Part shown: positions 15,668-26,400 of the stretch, one piece after another
Layout of the letters: the number at the start of each line of letters is the position of its first letter
Position numbering within the stretch: position 1 is the first letter of the stretch
Assembly: GCA_964632485.1 (NCBI GenBank)
Contig: CAZWDO010000017.1
Location: 1-64,000, forward strand
Reading direction: 5' to 3'
Length of the DNA stretch: 64,000 bases
Source: CAZWDO01 sp964632485 [NCBI: uncultured bacterium]
Lineage (GTDB): Bacteria > JAGOEH01
Notes under the pieces: model-generated
Database searches by the model: none
Seen by the model: the letters and a program-made list of their open reading frames with translations, nothing else
Told to the model about the DNA's origin: nothing
Position numbers and translations under genes: made by a program

Positions 15668-18043
15668 GTGAAATTAATACAGATCATTTTATCGTTGATA
15701 ACTGCATGTGGCATTTTACAAGCTGCAGTTTTAACCGGAATTGTCCGTGATCAGGCTACCGGCCAGGGACTGGCTTATGCGAATATTTTGCTTTTGCCGC
15801 AGAACCAGGGGATTGTTTCCGACCGGCAAGGGAATTTTGTATTTAAAAATCTCCTCTCCGGAGAAATTACTCTGCAGGTCCGTTATATGGGATACCAGAT
15901 TTTTGAGAAAACGTTCAGCATTGAAGATTTAAACGCTTCGCTTGAGGTTATAGCGGTATTGACTCCTCGTGATATTGAAGGGGATAGGGTAGTTGTTACC
16001 GCGACCCGTTATGCCAAATCGCTGGATGAGGTGAGCCAACCGGTAACGGTTATCGATCGGAAGCAACTGGTTGAAACTGCGCCATTGACGCCGGCGGATG
16101 CGTTGGCTGGCGAAGCGGGGATCGATTTGGGCCGGGACGGCGCCTGGGGAACGCGGGTAGCGGTTCGCGGATTGAGCCGTGAAAAATTAGTGACTCTGGT
16201 GGACGGGTATCGGATCGATACGGCCGAAGACCTGGCGGCGGGTCTTTCCATGATCGATTTGAACGATGTCGAACGAATTGAAGTCATCCGTGGAGGAAGT
16301 TCCGCGCTTTACGGTAGTGGCGCTATTGGCGGCGTTATTAATATTATTACGCGCGACGCATTTTTTTCACCCGCTTTTTATGTCCGCGGCAATTGGGGGG
16401 CGCAGTACGGAAGTGTAAATAATCTTTGGGGTTCTCATTTGAATTTCAGCGCCGGGCACCAGCGCTGGTACGCCCGTTTGAGTCTCGCCGCCCGCAATGC
16501 GGATAATATTCATACTCCGGAGGGAGTGTTAACGAATAGTCAGTTTAATGATAATAATATCAGTTTCCGCTCCGGCTTTATCCCAGGCGCGCATCAACAG
16601 CTAAAATTTAATTATCAGAAGTTTCATGCCTGGGATGTGGGTATCCCCGGCGGGTATCCTTTATTTCCAAGTGAAGCGGACGTGCGCTATCCAGCCGAAG
16701 ACCGGCAATTGTATAGCCTGGAATATGAAATACATTCTTTGTTTTCATTCTGGCCGAAAGTCGCCATGAAGGTGTACCGACAGACTATTGAACGCAATGT
16801 AGAAAATATTCCGCATACTGTAAAAAATATTCCGGCCACTGCCGATAAACCCGCGAGTCGGGTTTCGGTTCTTTCGGTGCGGCCCGGCGCTGAGCATCTG
16901 TTAAACGGACTTCAAATGCAGTCGGAATTTTTGCCGCATTCCCGGCACTATTTCGTGGTCGGGTATGATTTTTGGCAAAAGGATTATAAGGGGTATCGCG
17001 CTAAGGAACAACAAATTGATCTCCTGGATTCACAGGGGGCGGTTGTCAAGACTACTTCCAAGATTATCGGTGAACTACCCATGCCGGATTCATACTACCG
17101 TAACCATGGTTTTTTTGCGCAGGATGAGTGGCAACTAATTCCCGCTTCAATATCGGTGTTGGTCGGCGGGCGTTGGGATGCAATTCTGACTGAAAATGAG
17201 CCAGCCCTCAACCCGCTTTATGAAATCGTCAATGGGGTTCGAAATGATCAGCCGGCTGGACAATATACGCTCTGGGCTGCCGAAAAATCGTTCAACCATT
17301 CCTGGAGCGCAAATTTGAGTTTACGCTATCAATGGCAGAAACTTGCGCTGTCAATGACTGCTGCCCGTTCATTTCGTTCGCCCTATCTGGAAGAACGCTA
17401 CCAGTTTATCGATCTGGGATCGCTGGTCAAAGTCGGAAATCCCGATCTGGAGCCCGAATATAGCCGATTCTATGATTGGGGAATGAGTTGGTTCGGACCT
17501 AAATTGGAAGTGAACGGCCACTTTTTTTTAAACGACCTGCAAGATTTGGTTGTGGAAATGCCCGGTGTATATGAAGGCCGTAACGCCTTGTTCAAAACAA
17601 ATATCGGTGAAGCCCGGCTTTGGGGATTCGATGGTTCACTGCGTTGGCAGGCGCTGAAACCTCTGGAAATCGGCGTAAATCTCGCTTATGTGAAGGGCGA
17701 GGACCGAATGAATAATACTCCTTTGCCGGCCATTGCGCCTTTAAATAGCCGCATGAGTCTGCGATGGCAGATCTTTCCTTTACTGGAATGGCATACGCAA
17801 TTGACGTGGTTTGCCAAACAGGACCGGATCGCCGAAGGCGAGATTGAAACGGCCGGGTACTCTCTATTAGATACCTGGTGGGTCAGTGATACTATTTTGT
17901 TTCTGGGCATTGGACATAGCTGGACATTGGGTGTGGAGAATATTTTTGATGAATCGTACCGCAATCATCTTTCCACCAATCGCAGTATGATCACCGCCGA
18001 AGCGGGACGCAACTTCAGCATACGCTGGCAAATGAATTATTAA
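15668..18043 (+). CDS. TonB-dependent outer-membrane receptor
   Basis: Start chosen at GTG 15668, which has AAAGGAG immediately upstream and begins straight with a signal peptide (VKLIQIILSLITACGILQA); an in-frame ATG at 15641 would add nine charged residues and has no ribosome site. The product has 791 residues: CarboxypepD_reg-like domain (about 20-105), plug (about 115-235, with VTLVDGYRID, IEVIRGGSSALYGSGAIGGVINI) and a barrel to FSIRWQMNY. The plug is more BtuB/FecA/colicin-receptor-like (GGSSALYGSGAIGGVINI) than the other receptor in this window, pointing to a siderophore-, metal- or cobalamin-like ligand, not decidable further. It is probably co-transcribed with the TM1266-type gene. 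A hairpin follows the stop codon. Confidence 0.93.
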   Translation: MKLIQIILSLITACGILQAAVLTGIVRDQATGQGLAYANILLLPQNQGIVSDRQGNFVFKNLLSGEITLQVRYMGYQIFEKTFSIEDLNASLEVIAVLTPRDIEGDRVVVTATRYAKSLDEVSQPVTVIDRKQLVETAPLTPADALAGEAGIDLGRDGAWGTRVAVRGLSREKLVTLVDGYRIDTAEDLAAGLSMIDLNDVERIEVIRGGSSALYGSGAIGGVINIITRDAFFSPAFYVRGNWGAQYGSVNNLWGSHLNFSAGHQRWYARLSLAARNADNIHTPEGVLTNSQFNDNNISFRSGFIPGAHQQLKFNYQKFHAWDVGIPGGYPLFPSEADVRYPAEDRQLYSLEYEIHSLFSFWPKVAMKVYRQTIERNVENIPHTVKNIPATADKPASRVSVLSVRPGAEHLLNGLQMQSEFLPHSRHYFVVGYDFWQKDYKGYRAKEQQIDLLDSQGAVVKTTSKIIGELPMPDSYYRNHGFFAQDEWQLIPASISVLVGGRWDAILTENEPALNPLYEIVNGVRNDQPAGQYTLWAAEKSFNHSWSANLSLRYQWQKLALSMTAARSFRSPYLEERYQFIDLGSLVKVGNPDLEPEYSRFYDWGMSWFGPKLEVNGHFFLNDLQDLVVEMPGVYEGRNALFKTNIGEARLWGFDGSLRWQALKPLEIGVNLAYVKGEDRMNNTPLPAIAPLNSRMSLRWQIFPLLEWHTQLTWFAKQDRIAEGEIETAGYSLLDTWWVSDTILFLGIGHSWTLGVENIFDESYRNHLSTNRSMITAEAGRNFSIRWQMNY

Positions 18044-18053
18044 TGAAAATGAT

Positions 18054-18081
18054 GGGCGAAACTGTATGAACGGTTTCGCCC
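18054..18081. terminator. Hairpin between convergent genes
   Basis: GGGCGAAAC and GTTTCGCCC form a perfect 9-bp stem around a 10-base loop, between the convergent ends of the TonB receptor and the nitroreductase genes. There is no T tract on the plus side, so it may work with Rho or as a bidirectional 3'-end stabiliser. Confidence 0.6.
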
Positions 18082-18094
18082 CTTCTGGGCAGTT

Positions 18095-18721
18095 CTATTG
18101 CGCAGGATAACCAACGGGTTGAGTCAGAAGGACTTTCTGAGTGGTTTTCAGTTTCATTGTCCCTGCCAGCGCTGGTTTGTCCACCCAGCCCAAAACGACA
18201 GTGGCCAGATTTTCGGATGCCGAAAAGAGATAGACATTTTGACTGACAAAGCCGACATCCGTGGCTGAATAGAAATCATTCACTTTTTCATCTTTATTCA
18301 TGCGCGCATAATCGGCGACATACACCAGGACGATCGGCGCCGTCTTCACAAAATCCTGTTTGCCGGTGGAAGGACGGATATCCTCGGTCATAACGGGCTG
18401 TAACTGGTGGTTAACGGCGTCATAAAGATAAAGACCATTGGCGGTGGCTGCATAAATGTCGATTTCCATTTTGTTACTGGCCGTGGGCGCCGTACGTTTG
18501 CCGTTGGGTCGGTTAATACCAGCCGCGGCCCAAAGTAGATTTGAAATAAGCTGGGTAGGCAATTCCTTCTCACTAAAAGACCGTTGCGATTGCCGCTCTT
18601 TTAAGGCTTGCATGAGCGGTTTGCCACCCGTGGTATCGGGCGCGGGCAGTTTAATCAGGTCCTGAGCATTGAGCGCGCTCAGCAAGAATAGCATAATAGC
18701 AGTTAGAACGAGATGACGCAT
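18095..18721 (-). CDS. Exported SagB/ThcOx-type nitroreductase-fold protein
   Basis: 208 residues with a signal peptide (1-19, LLSALNAQ), unusual for an FMN nitroreductase-fold enzyme. The body carries SagB-like features: LMQALKERQSQRSFSEKEL (phosphate-binding Arg cluster), LLWAAAGINRPNGKRTAPTASN, IYAATANGLYLYD, and FVSQNVYLFSASENLATVVLG near the C-terminus. Such proteins bind FMN and oxidise or reduce small molecules; exported SagB-like proteins occur in FCB-group genomes without a known substrate. FMN loading outside the cytoplasm would be needed. ATG 18721 follows AAGGAG. It is convergent with the TonB receptor gene and downstream of the alcohol dehydrogenase gene with a 151-base gap holding an inverted repeat, so it is probably separately expressed. 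Confidence 0.8.
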   Translation of the reverse strand: MRHLVLTAIMLFLLSALNAQDLIKLPAPDTTGGKPLMQALKERQSQRSFSEKELPTQLISNLLWAAAGINRPNGKRTAPTASNKMEIDIYAATANGLYLYDAVNHQLQPVMTEDIRPSTGKQDFVKTAPIVLVYVADYARMNKDEKVNDFYSATDVGFVSQNVYLFSASENLATVVLGWVDKPALAGTMKLKTTQKVLLTQPVGYPAQ

Positions 18722-18767
18722 GTTTTTACTCCTTGTTGGCGGTTGGTTGTGATCGTTAGCGGGTTTT

Positions 18768-18795
18768 AGCGCTTTAAAAGCGTTTTAAAAGCGCT
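18768..18795. repeat. 28-bp inverted/direct repeat AGCGCTTT...AAAGCGCT
   Basis: The segment starts AGCGCTTTAAAAGCG and ends TTTTAAAAGCGCT; the outer AGCGCTTT/AAAGCGCT arms are perfectly complementary and AAAAGCG occurs twice. On the minus strand it lies between the alcohol dehydrogenase stop and the nitroreductase start, so it could be a terminator hairpin for the former or an operator for the latter. Confidence 0.5.
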
Positions 18796-18872
18796 TTTTC
18801 CAGTCGTATAGCATTTTAATAATAATACACCTTTTCAGAGATTTGGGTTAAGCAATGCCTGCGCTTTGTTTT

Positions 18873-19982
18873 TCAAGTATCCCTGCCCGCCAGTTTTTGA
18901 TAGAGAACGAGCAGGTTCTTTTTGGTGACCGGAACCGGGGATAAGAACGTATTGCGGGCCAGAAAGGTTGTTTCCACAAGCTCTTCCAGGTTTAAACGAT
19001 TCAGCCCGGGACACTGGAAATTGATGTCGCGTTTTTCCAGCCAGTAATAAAAATTATGCAGGGAATGAAATCCGGCGGCTTGCAATATTTCCAGTAACAA
19101 TGGTAGGATCGCCGGGCTATAAAATTCGATAATCAACGGCATCACCATGGCATTGGCCCGGCCATGAGGAACACCCAGATGATATGTGAGGGGATATCCG
19201 ATGGAATGCTGAAGTGTGGTAGAACTTTGAGCGATGGTAATTCCGCCGTAAAGAGATGCCTGCATGAGGGATTCGCGAACGCTCCATGCCTGGCTGTCCG
19301 CTTCGCATTCCGGCAGATTTTCTTTAATTCTGCGGATGCCGTCGATAATCAACGGATAAATGGTGAGATTCCGGTTTTGCGAATAAATCCCCTCGAGTAG
19401 ATGGCTCAGGGCGTCCAGGGTAGTATCCCGTGTTACTTCTAACGGCAACGTCACTGTAAATGATGGATCTAAAAAGGATAGTTTGGGAAAAAGAAGCGCA
19501 TCTCCGAAACCGCTTTTACGATGGTGAGTTACGTCATTCAGCACGCAATACTGGGTGACTTCCGAACCGGTACCGGAAGTAGTGGGAATGGCGATAATCG
19601 GCAGGGCGCGAATTCGTTGGGCTGCGTCAAAAAGAGATTCCGCGGGAATTCCCGTGGCTAACATGAGCGCCAATGCCTTGGCTGCGTCGATATAACTGCC
19701 GCCACCCAGTCCGATAATGGCTTTATAATTTTCTCCCCGGTGAGTTTCCCCGATTGAGCTTAATTCATCGGTGCGCGGATTGGGACTCAATGTATCGACA
19801 ACCTGATGGATGATTCCATGCTGATTTAGTTCTGCGATCAATTGATCAAGAGAACCGTTTATGCGGGAACTCTTTCCGGTAATTATCAACAAGGGAGAAC
19901 CCCATTGGGCCAGCGCTTTTGAATACTTTTGTAAACAATTTTTTCCAAAAAAATAACGGACAGGCATAAAAAATTCACTCAT
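18873..19982 (-). CDS. Iron-containing (group III) alcohol dehydrogenase
   Basis: 369 residues starting at the ATG at 19982, which follows AAGGAAGG with good spacing; an earlier in-frame start at 20003 overlaps that ribosome site. The NAD(P)-binding glycine motif GLGGGSYID (91-99), the nucleotide/phosphate loop PTTSGTGSEVT (133-143) and the metal ligands D190, H194 (DALSH), H259 (LQHS) and H273 (VPHGRAN) are all present, so it should be an active metal-dependent oxidoreductase interconverting an alcohol and an aldehyde or ketone. The substrate is unknown. It is transcribed from a clear promoter at 20086-20114. No aldehyde dehydrogenase or microcompartment gene accompanies it. Confidence 0.93.
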   Translation of the reverse strand: MSEFFMPVRYFFGKNCLQKYSKALAQWGSPLLIITGKSSRINGSLDQLIAELNQHGIIHQVVDTLSPNPRTDELSSIGETHRGENYKAIIGLGGGSYIDAAKALALMLATGIPAESLFDAAQRIRALPIIAIPTTSGTGSEVTQYCVLNDVTHHRKSGFGDALLFPKLSFLDPSFTVTLPLEVTRDTTLDALSHLLEGIYSQNRNLTIYPLIIDGIRRIKENLPECEADSQAWSVRESLMQASLYGGITIAQSSTTLQHSIGYPLTYHLGVPHGRANAMVMPLIIEFYSPAILPLLLEILQAAGFHSLHNFYYWLEKRDINFQCPGLNRLNLEELVETTFLARNTFLSPVPVTKKNLLVLYQKLAGRDT

Positions 19983-20085
19983 TTTATTTCCTTCCTTCAA
20001 CAATTACTCTTGCGCCTGGATATGAGCATAAATACGCAACCCGGTCATCTTTGAAGCTTCCAGGTTTTATTCCTCAATTTAATTG

Positions 20086-20114
20086 AATATACGGGATGAT
20101 ACGCTAAATGTCAA
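20086..20114 (-). promoter_or_regulatory. Promoter of the iron-type alcohol dehydrogenase gene
   Basis: Minus strand TTGACA (20109-20114), 17-base spacer, TATATT (20086-20091). Confidence 0.8.
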
Positions 20115-20263
20115 GGAAAAATATCGTATTATAGTATATTCTCTGTAACTGTGTTCGCTTGTGTCCCCTTACAATTAGAGCCTGGTTTACTGTAAAGTTC
20201 AATAATCTGTAATTATCTATTAAACCCCATACTGCTATTTCATTTTTAATATGTTCTTATGGC

Positions 20264-20292
20264 TTGACATTCGGCGCTGAATCATTTATATT
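20264..20292 (+). promoter_or_regulatory. Promoter of the giant exported protein gene
   Basis: TTGACA (20264-20269), 17-base spacer, TATATT (20287-20292), identical in both boxes to the divergent promoter. Confidence 0.8.
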
Positions 20293-20413
20293 GAAATTAA
20301 AGATGCAATTGATTCCGTCTTGAGGAATTTTTGCTATTTGTTTTAAAGAATCGGCTGAATTTTGCCGATATTATAAGAGACATTGAATTCCATGATTGCA
20401 GGAGGCTTTTTTT

Positions 20414-23400
20414 GTGCGTTTGAAAATTTTATGTTTGATTCTAATCTTAATACCATCATTTATAAAAGCAGGTTATACTATATTAAAAACCGGTGATCCG
20501 GGCGGTCCGGCTTTTAGTTGGATCGATATCTCGGCGACCGGAACCCCCCTGAATATTGCCGATGACAATGCTGTCAATATTGTGGCTCCTTTCGCGGTTC
20601 CTTTATGGGGCAATACTGCCACCCAATTGAGGGTCGGCAATAATGGGGCGATTCTTTTTGATGCGGTAGCCGGAAATATTGAATTTGCAAATTTGGAACT
20701 CTCCAATGCATTAACACCGGATAATTTGGTTGCGGTTTTCTGGGATGATATGGATGACGCGCCGGGCAATGTTTATTACCAATCAACCGGGGTAGCGCCG
20801 AACCGCCAATTCGTCATTTCCTGGGAAGGATACTCCCGTTTTCAGGCAGCGGGAGTCGGCGATTTCCAGGTGGTTTTCACGGAAAATTCCTCAAATATTC
20901 TCTTTCAGTACCTGGATGTGGATTTCAGTAATGTGGCCTATGATTATGGCAACAGCGCCACAGTGGGTTTAAAACGAGCCGGTAACATGATTCAACAGGT
21001 ATCTTACAATTCGACTGCCGTCCTCAGCAATAATCTGGCCGTTCAGTTTCTATACAGCAACAGCGCGCCGGTACTTAATACCGGTGGCAGTCCAAAGTTA
21101 AGTTCGATTGCCGAGGGAATTCTTGTGGGAAATAATACCGGAACAAAAATATCGAGTTTTATTTCCAGCATTGATCCCATCAATATGATCACCGACGCCA
21201 ATGGCGATGATGAGGGCATTGCCGTTTACAGCGTCGATGAAGTCAATGGCGCCTGGTCCTATTCATTGAATGACGGCGGCAGTTGGACCGCGGTTGCCCC
21301 CGTCGCGGCCGGTAGCGCTTTATTACTGTCGGCTGATACTCAAACCCGCTTGCGCTTCCAGCCGAGTGACGCAGATTGGACCGGTTCAGCGACTTTTTTA
21401 TTTCGCGCCTGGGATTTAACCCAGGGGGAAAACGGTGAAAAGACCGATGTCTCGACAAATGGCGGGACAACGGCTTACAGCTCAGATTTTGAGACGGGCA
21501 CAATTACGGTCATCAATGAAAACGATGCTCCGGTTCTGACTAATACAGGCCAACCGGCATGGACCGCTATCGACGAAGATGATGCAGCGCAAATTGGTAA
21601 CACCGTCGCGCAGATTATTGCCGGACTTGATGCCCCGCAAATTACAGATGTCGATCCCGGCGCGGTGGAAGGAATCGCCGTTGTCGCGGTTACTAATACC
21701 AATGGTCAATGGCAATGGACAATCAACGGGGGCAGCGCCTGGACAAATTTCAGCGTTTCGGCGCCGGCCGCTAATAATGCCCGATTGTTGGCGGATGATG
21801 TCCTGACCCGTATCCGCTTTTATCCGGACAATAATTATAATGGCGCGGTCACGGGTAATATTACATTTCGCGCCTGGGACCAGACCGGCGCCGGCGTCAA
21901 TGGAGGCGCGGTCGATATTACTGTTGTCGGAACGAGTGGAATTACGCCATTCAGCGCCAATTCTGTCACTTCTCAATCCATTACGGTGAATGCAGTCAAT
22001 GATCCCCCCGTTCATTCTATCCCGGGCGCGCAATCGATGAATGAAGAAGCCACTCTAACCTTCAATGCCGCCAATAGTAATCTGATTTCGGTCAGCGATG
22101 CGGATGCCGGCGGAGCAGCCGTCCAAACCTCCATCTCGGCCACTAACGGGACTTTAACTCTCAGTGGAATTGTCGGGCTGGCGTTTACGGTGGGGGACGG
22201 CGCCGCTGATGCCGCGATGACCTTCACCGGGACGATTGCCGCTATTAACACCGCGTTAGATGGGATTTCTTATACCCCCACTCTGAATTATTTTGGCGCG
22301 GCCACCCTAACACTCTCCACCAATGATCAGGGCAACACTCCCGCCCCCGCGCAACAGGATGATGATCAGATTACGATTAATGTCCAGAATGTGAATGACG
22401 CCCCTGTTCTGGTCACGAATCTCGGCCTGACTGTGGGTGAATCTGCCACCGGAACGATTACCCAGGCTTTGCTGCAGGTAACCGATGTGGATAATACGGC
22501 GGCGCAGATTGCCTATACTCTATCCGCGCTTCCCACTCACGGGCAGGTACGGAATAACGGCGCGGGATTGGGAATTGGCGGTAGTTTTACCCAGGACGAT
22601 ATCGATAATAGCCGTGTCACTTTTGTCAATAATGGCGATGAAGTCGCAAACGATCAATTCACTTTTACCGTGAGCGACGGTGCCGGAGGATCGATTGGCG
22701 CAACGGTTTTCGCTATTACGGTCACTTTGGCTAACGATGCGCCGGTCAATAGCGTGCCAGGAGCGCAAACAACTGCCGAGGATACTCCATTAACCTTCAA
22801 TGTGGCGAACAGCAATCTGATCAGCATCAGCGACGATGACGCGGGTGGTGGCGATTTGCAGGTGGTTTTGTCCGGGGCAAACGGTGTGATCACCCTGAGT
22901 GGAATCGCTGGATTGGCGTTTACGGTGGGCGACGGCGCCGCCGATGCCGCCATGACCTTTACGGGCCCTCTGGCCGCCATTAATACGGCGCTGGATGGTC
23001 TGATTTTTACTCCCACGCCCGCTTTCAGCGGCGCAGGCAGCATACAAATCAATACCGATGACCAGGGTAATAGCGGTCTGGGCGGGGCGCAAAGCGATCT
23101 GGATAATATTGCAATTACAATTTCCGCTGTCAATGACGCGCCGGTCAATAGTGTTCCGGGCGCCCAAAATATAAACGAAGACGCGCCGTTAACCTTCAAT
23201 GCAGGCAATGGCAATTTGATCAGCATCGCCGATGGCGATGCCGGCGCCGGAGTGTTGCTGATGAATCTTACCGCTTCTAACGGAACTGTTACGCTGAGCG
23301 GGATCGCCGGATTGATTTTTTCCGCCGGAGACGGCGCCGCCGATGCCGCTATGACCTTCACTGGCGCTCTGGCTGCTATCAATATCGCCCTCGACGGGTT

Positions 23401-26400
23401 GATTTTCACCCCCACCAGCAATTTTAATGGTGTCGCTGGTTTGCAGATTACTACCAATGACCAGGGCAATACCGGTAGTGGCGGCGCCCAAAGCGATGTC
23501 GATAATATTGTCATTAATGTGGCTTCTCTGAATGATGCTCCGATTAATAGCGTCCCCGCCGCCCAGGTTATCGACGAAGATGCCGTTTTGACGTTCAATG
23601 TGGCCAACGGGAATCTGATCAGCGTCAGTGATATCGATATTGCCGCCGCCGATCTGCAAATTGTTTTGACCGCTACCAATGGAACACTCTCTTTAAGCGG
23701 GATTGGCGGACTGGCATTTACCGTCGGCGACGGCGCCGACGATGCCACGATGACCTTCACCGCTACCCAGGCCAATGTCAATACGGCGCTGGCAGGTATG
23801 ACCTTTACCCCCACTTCTCAATTCAGCGGCGCCGCTAATCTTCAGATTAATAGCAATGACCAGGGTAATACCGGCGCAGGAGGAGCTCAGGCTGATATTG
23901 ACAATATTGTCATTACCGTTACAACCGTTAATGATCCTCCCGTGAATAGCGTCCCGGGCGTTCAAACAACGAATGAAGATGTCCCGTTGACGTTCAACGC
24001 AGGTAACGGTAATCTGATCAGCATCAGCGATGCAGATGTCGCCGCGGGCAATCTGCAGATAACCCTGACAGGCGGTAGCGGAACTGTTACTTTAAGCGGG
24101 ATTGTGGGACTGGCCTTCACGACCGGCGATGGCGCTGATGATGTGTTGATGACTTTTACCGGGACATTAGCCAATATTAACACCTCGCTGGATGGATTGA
24201 TCTTTGCCCCTGCCACTAATTTTAACGGCGGCGCCACGCTTACTATTTTGACGAATGATCAGGGCAATACCGGACCCGATGGCGCTAAGACAGATCAGGA
24301 TATCATATCCATCACCGTCAATGCCCAGAATGATGCCCCGGTGAACAATATTCCCGCCGCGCAGGTTACTGACGAAGATACACCGTTAACTTTTTCTTCG
24401 GCAGTCGGCAATACGATTTATATTACGGATGACGCGGGGAGTAACCCGGCACAACTTGCGTTGACGGCCACAAACGGTGTCTTGACCTTAAATGGCGTTA
24501 GCGGCTTGACCTTTACCGTCGGCGATGGCTCAGCCGACGCCGCGATGACTTTTACCGGAACTTTGGCCAATATTAACACAGCCATCAATGGACTTGTTTT
24601 TACCCCGACTGCCGAATATAACGGCGCGGCTAATTTACAAATTTCCACCGATGACCAGGGCAATACCGGCGTCGGGGGCGCTTTGACCGATGTCGATAAT
24701 GTGGCCATTACCGTCACCGCTGTTAATGATGCTCCGATTAACAGCGCGCCGGGAACTCAATCCGTCAACGAGGATGCATCGTTAACTTTTAATGCGGCAA
24801 ACAGTAATCTGATCAGCGTCAGCGATATCGACGCGGCAGCCGGTGATATGCAGATAACTTTAACAGCCGTCAATGGAACGCTCACTTTAAGCGGAATTGC
24901 CGGGTTGGCATTCACTGTCGGCGATGGCGCGGCTGATGCTACAATGACTTTTACTGCTACTTTAGTCAATGCCAATCTGGCGCTGGATGGCCTGGTTTTT
25001 GTTCCCACGCCCGATTTTTACGGTTCGGCGACCCTTACATTGCTGGCCAGCGATCAGGGGAATACAGGCAGCGGCGGCGTGAAAACCGATCAGGATCTGA
25101 TTTCTATGACGGTAAATGGACAAAACGACGGTCCCGCGCTGGCTATCAATCTGCCTTTGACGCTCGATGAAGGCGAAATGGGTATCATTACGAATGGACA
25201 GCTTCTTTGTACCGATATCGATACCGATTCAGCCCACCTGATTTATTCACTCGCAACAGCGGTCACCCACGGAATTTTGTTAAAAAGCTCGCCTTCTGCA
25301 ATCTCCCTCGTCAATGGCGGAAATTCTGGTCATTTAGCGCGGGCCGCTGTGAACGATACTCTGGGAGCGGGCGACTCTTTTACCCAGGAAGATATCAATT
25401 TTTCCCGTATCCATTATTACCATGACGGAACAGAAACCATTACCGATTTTTTTCAATTCACCGTTTCCGATGGCGTCGTAACGCTTCCAGCCGCGCAATT
25501 TGATTTTCTCATCAATCTGCGCAATGATCTGCCGGTCCTGGCTGCGCTGGATACCCTGATTGTCAGTGAAGGGGGTAGCGGAACCCTGACACAGGCCGAT
25601 CTGGAAGTAATCGATGAAGAAAGCGCGGCCAATCAGATTCAGTTTACTCTGGCTGAATCGCCTGATTATGGCGAGCTCCGTCTGAATGCCGCGGCGTTGG
25701 GGGTGGGTCAGCAATTTACGCAAAACAATATTAACAGTGGGGGAGTCTCTTATCAGCATGACGGTAGTGAAACTCTCGGCGATACCTTTCGTTTTACCGT
25801 TAATGACGGCGATGGCGGAACGATGGCTTCCACCGCTTTTTCCCTGGTAATTATGCCGGTGAACGATCTTCCGGTATTGATCACCAATGATACCTTGTTT
25901 ATGAATGAAGGAGATACGGCAACGATCAATCAAACATTGTTGCGGTCGGACGATGTGGATCATACTGCCGCGCAGCTAACCTATACGATATCAACATTGC
26001 CGACCGCCGGCCAGATTTGGGTGAACGGGCAGGCATTGACTCTGAATGGGACCTTTACTCAAGCCCAGCTCAATAGCGGAGCCGTGGAATACGTCCATAT
26101 CCAACAAGCGGTTTTGGCGGATCAGTTTACATTTACACTTCGTGACGGGGCGGGGGCTGCCATAGCTGCCACTCAACTCAATGTAAGAATTTACGCGGTC
26201 CATGATCCTCCCTGGGCCGATAATATGACCGTGACGTTGCTGGAAGACCATCTCTACAACGGCGTATTGATTGCCGGTGATGAGGAAAATCAGCCTCTTT
26301 TCTATCGTGTCGCTATCAATGGCGCCAAAGGTACGTTTACAATCACGGATTCCACTCAACCCCAATTCGTTTATACTCCTCAATTTAATGCCAATGGAGA

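Larger units (their letters stand above)
19983..20413. other. Intergenic region with divergent promoters
   Basis: 431 bases without a gene. It holds a leftward promoter (20086-20114) for the alcohol dehydrogenase and a rightward one (20264-20292) for the giant exported protein. About 150 bases between them are AT-rich with no recognisable element; the 120-base leader of the giant gene contains no clear structure. Confidence 0.7.

Noticed and set aside
15277-15714. 145-codon minus-strand frame over the regulator gene
   Set aside because: Antisense to a clear family protein and spans a strong plus-strand ribosome site.
22654-23814. Long antisense open frame (386 codons) within the giant gene, with several shorter ones beside it
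   Set aside because: It mirrors the GC-rich tandem repeats of the sense gene; its product is low-complexity Ala/Pro/Ser-rich with no family features and no ribosome site.
21994-25119. CRISPR array or minisatellite
   Set aside because: The period is about 400 bp, in frame, and codes for repeated protein domains.
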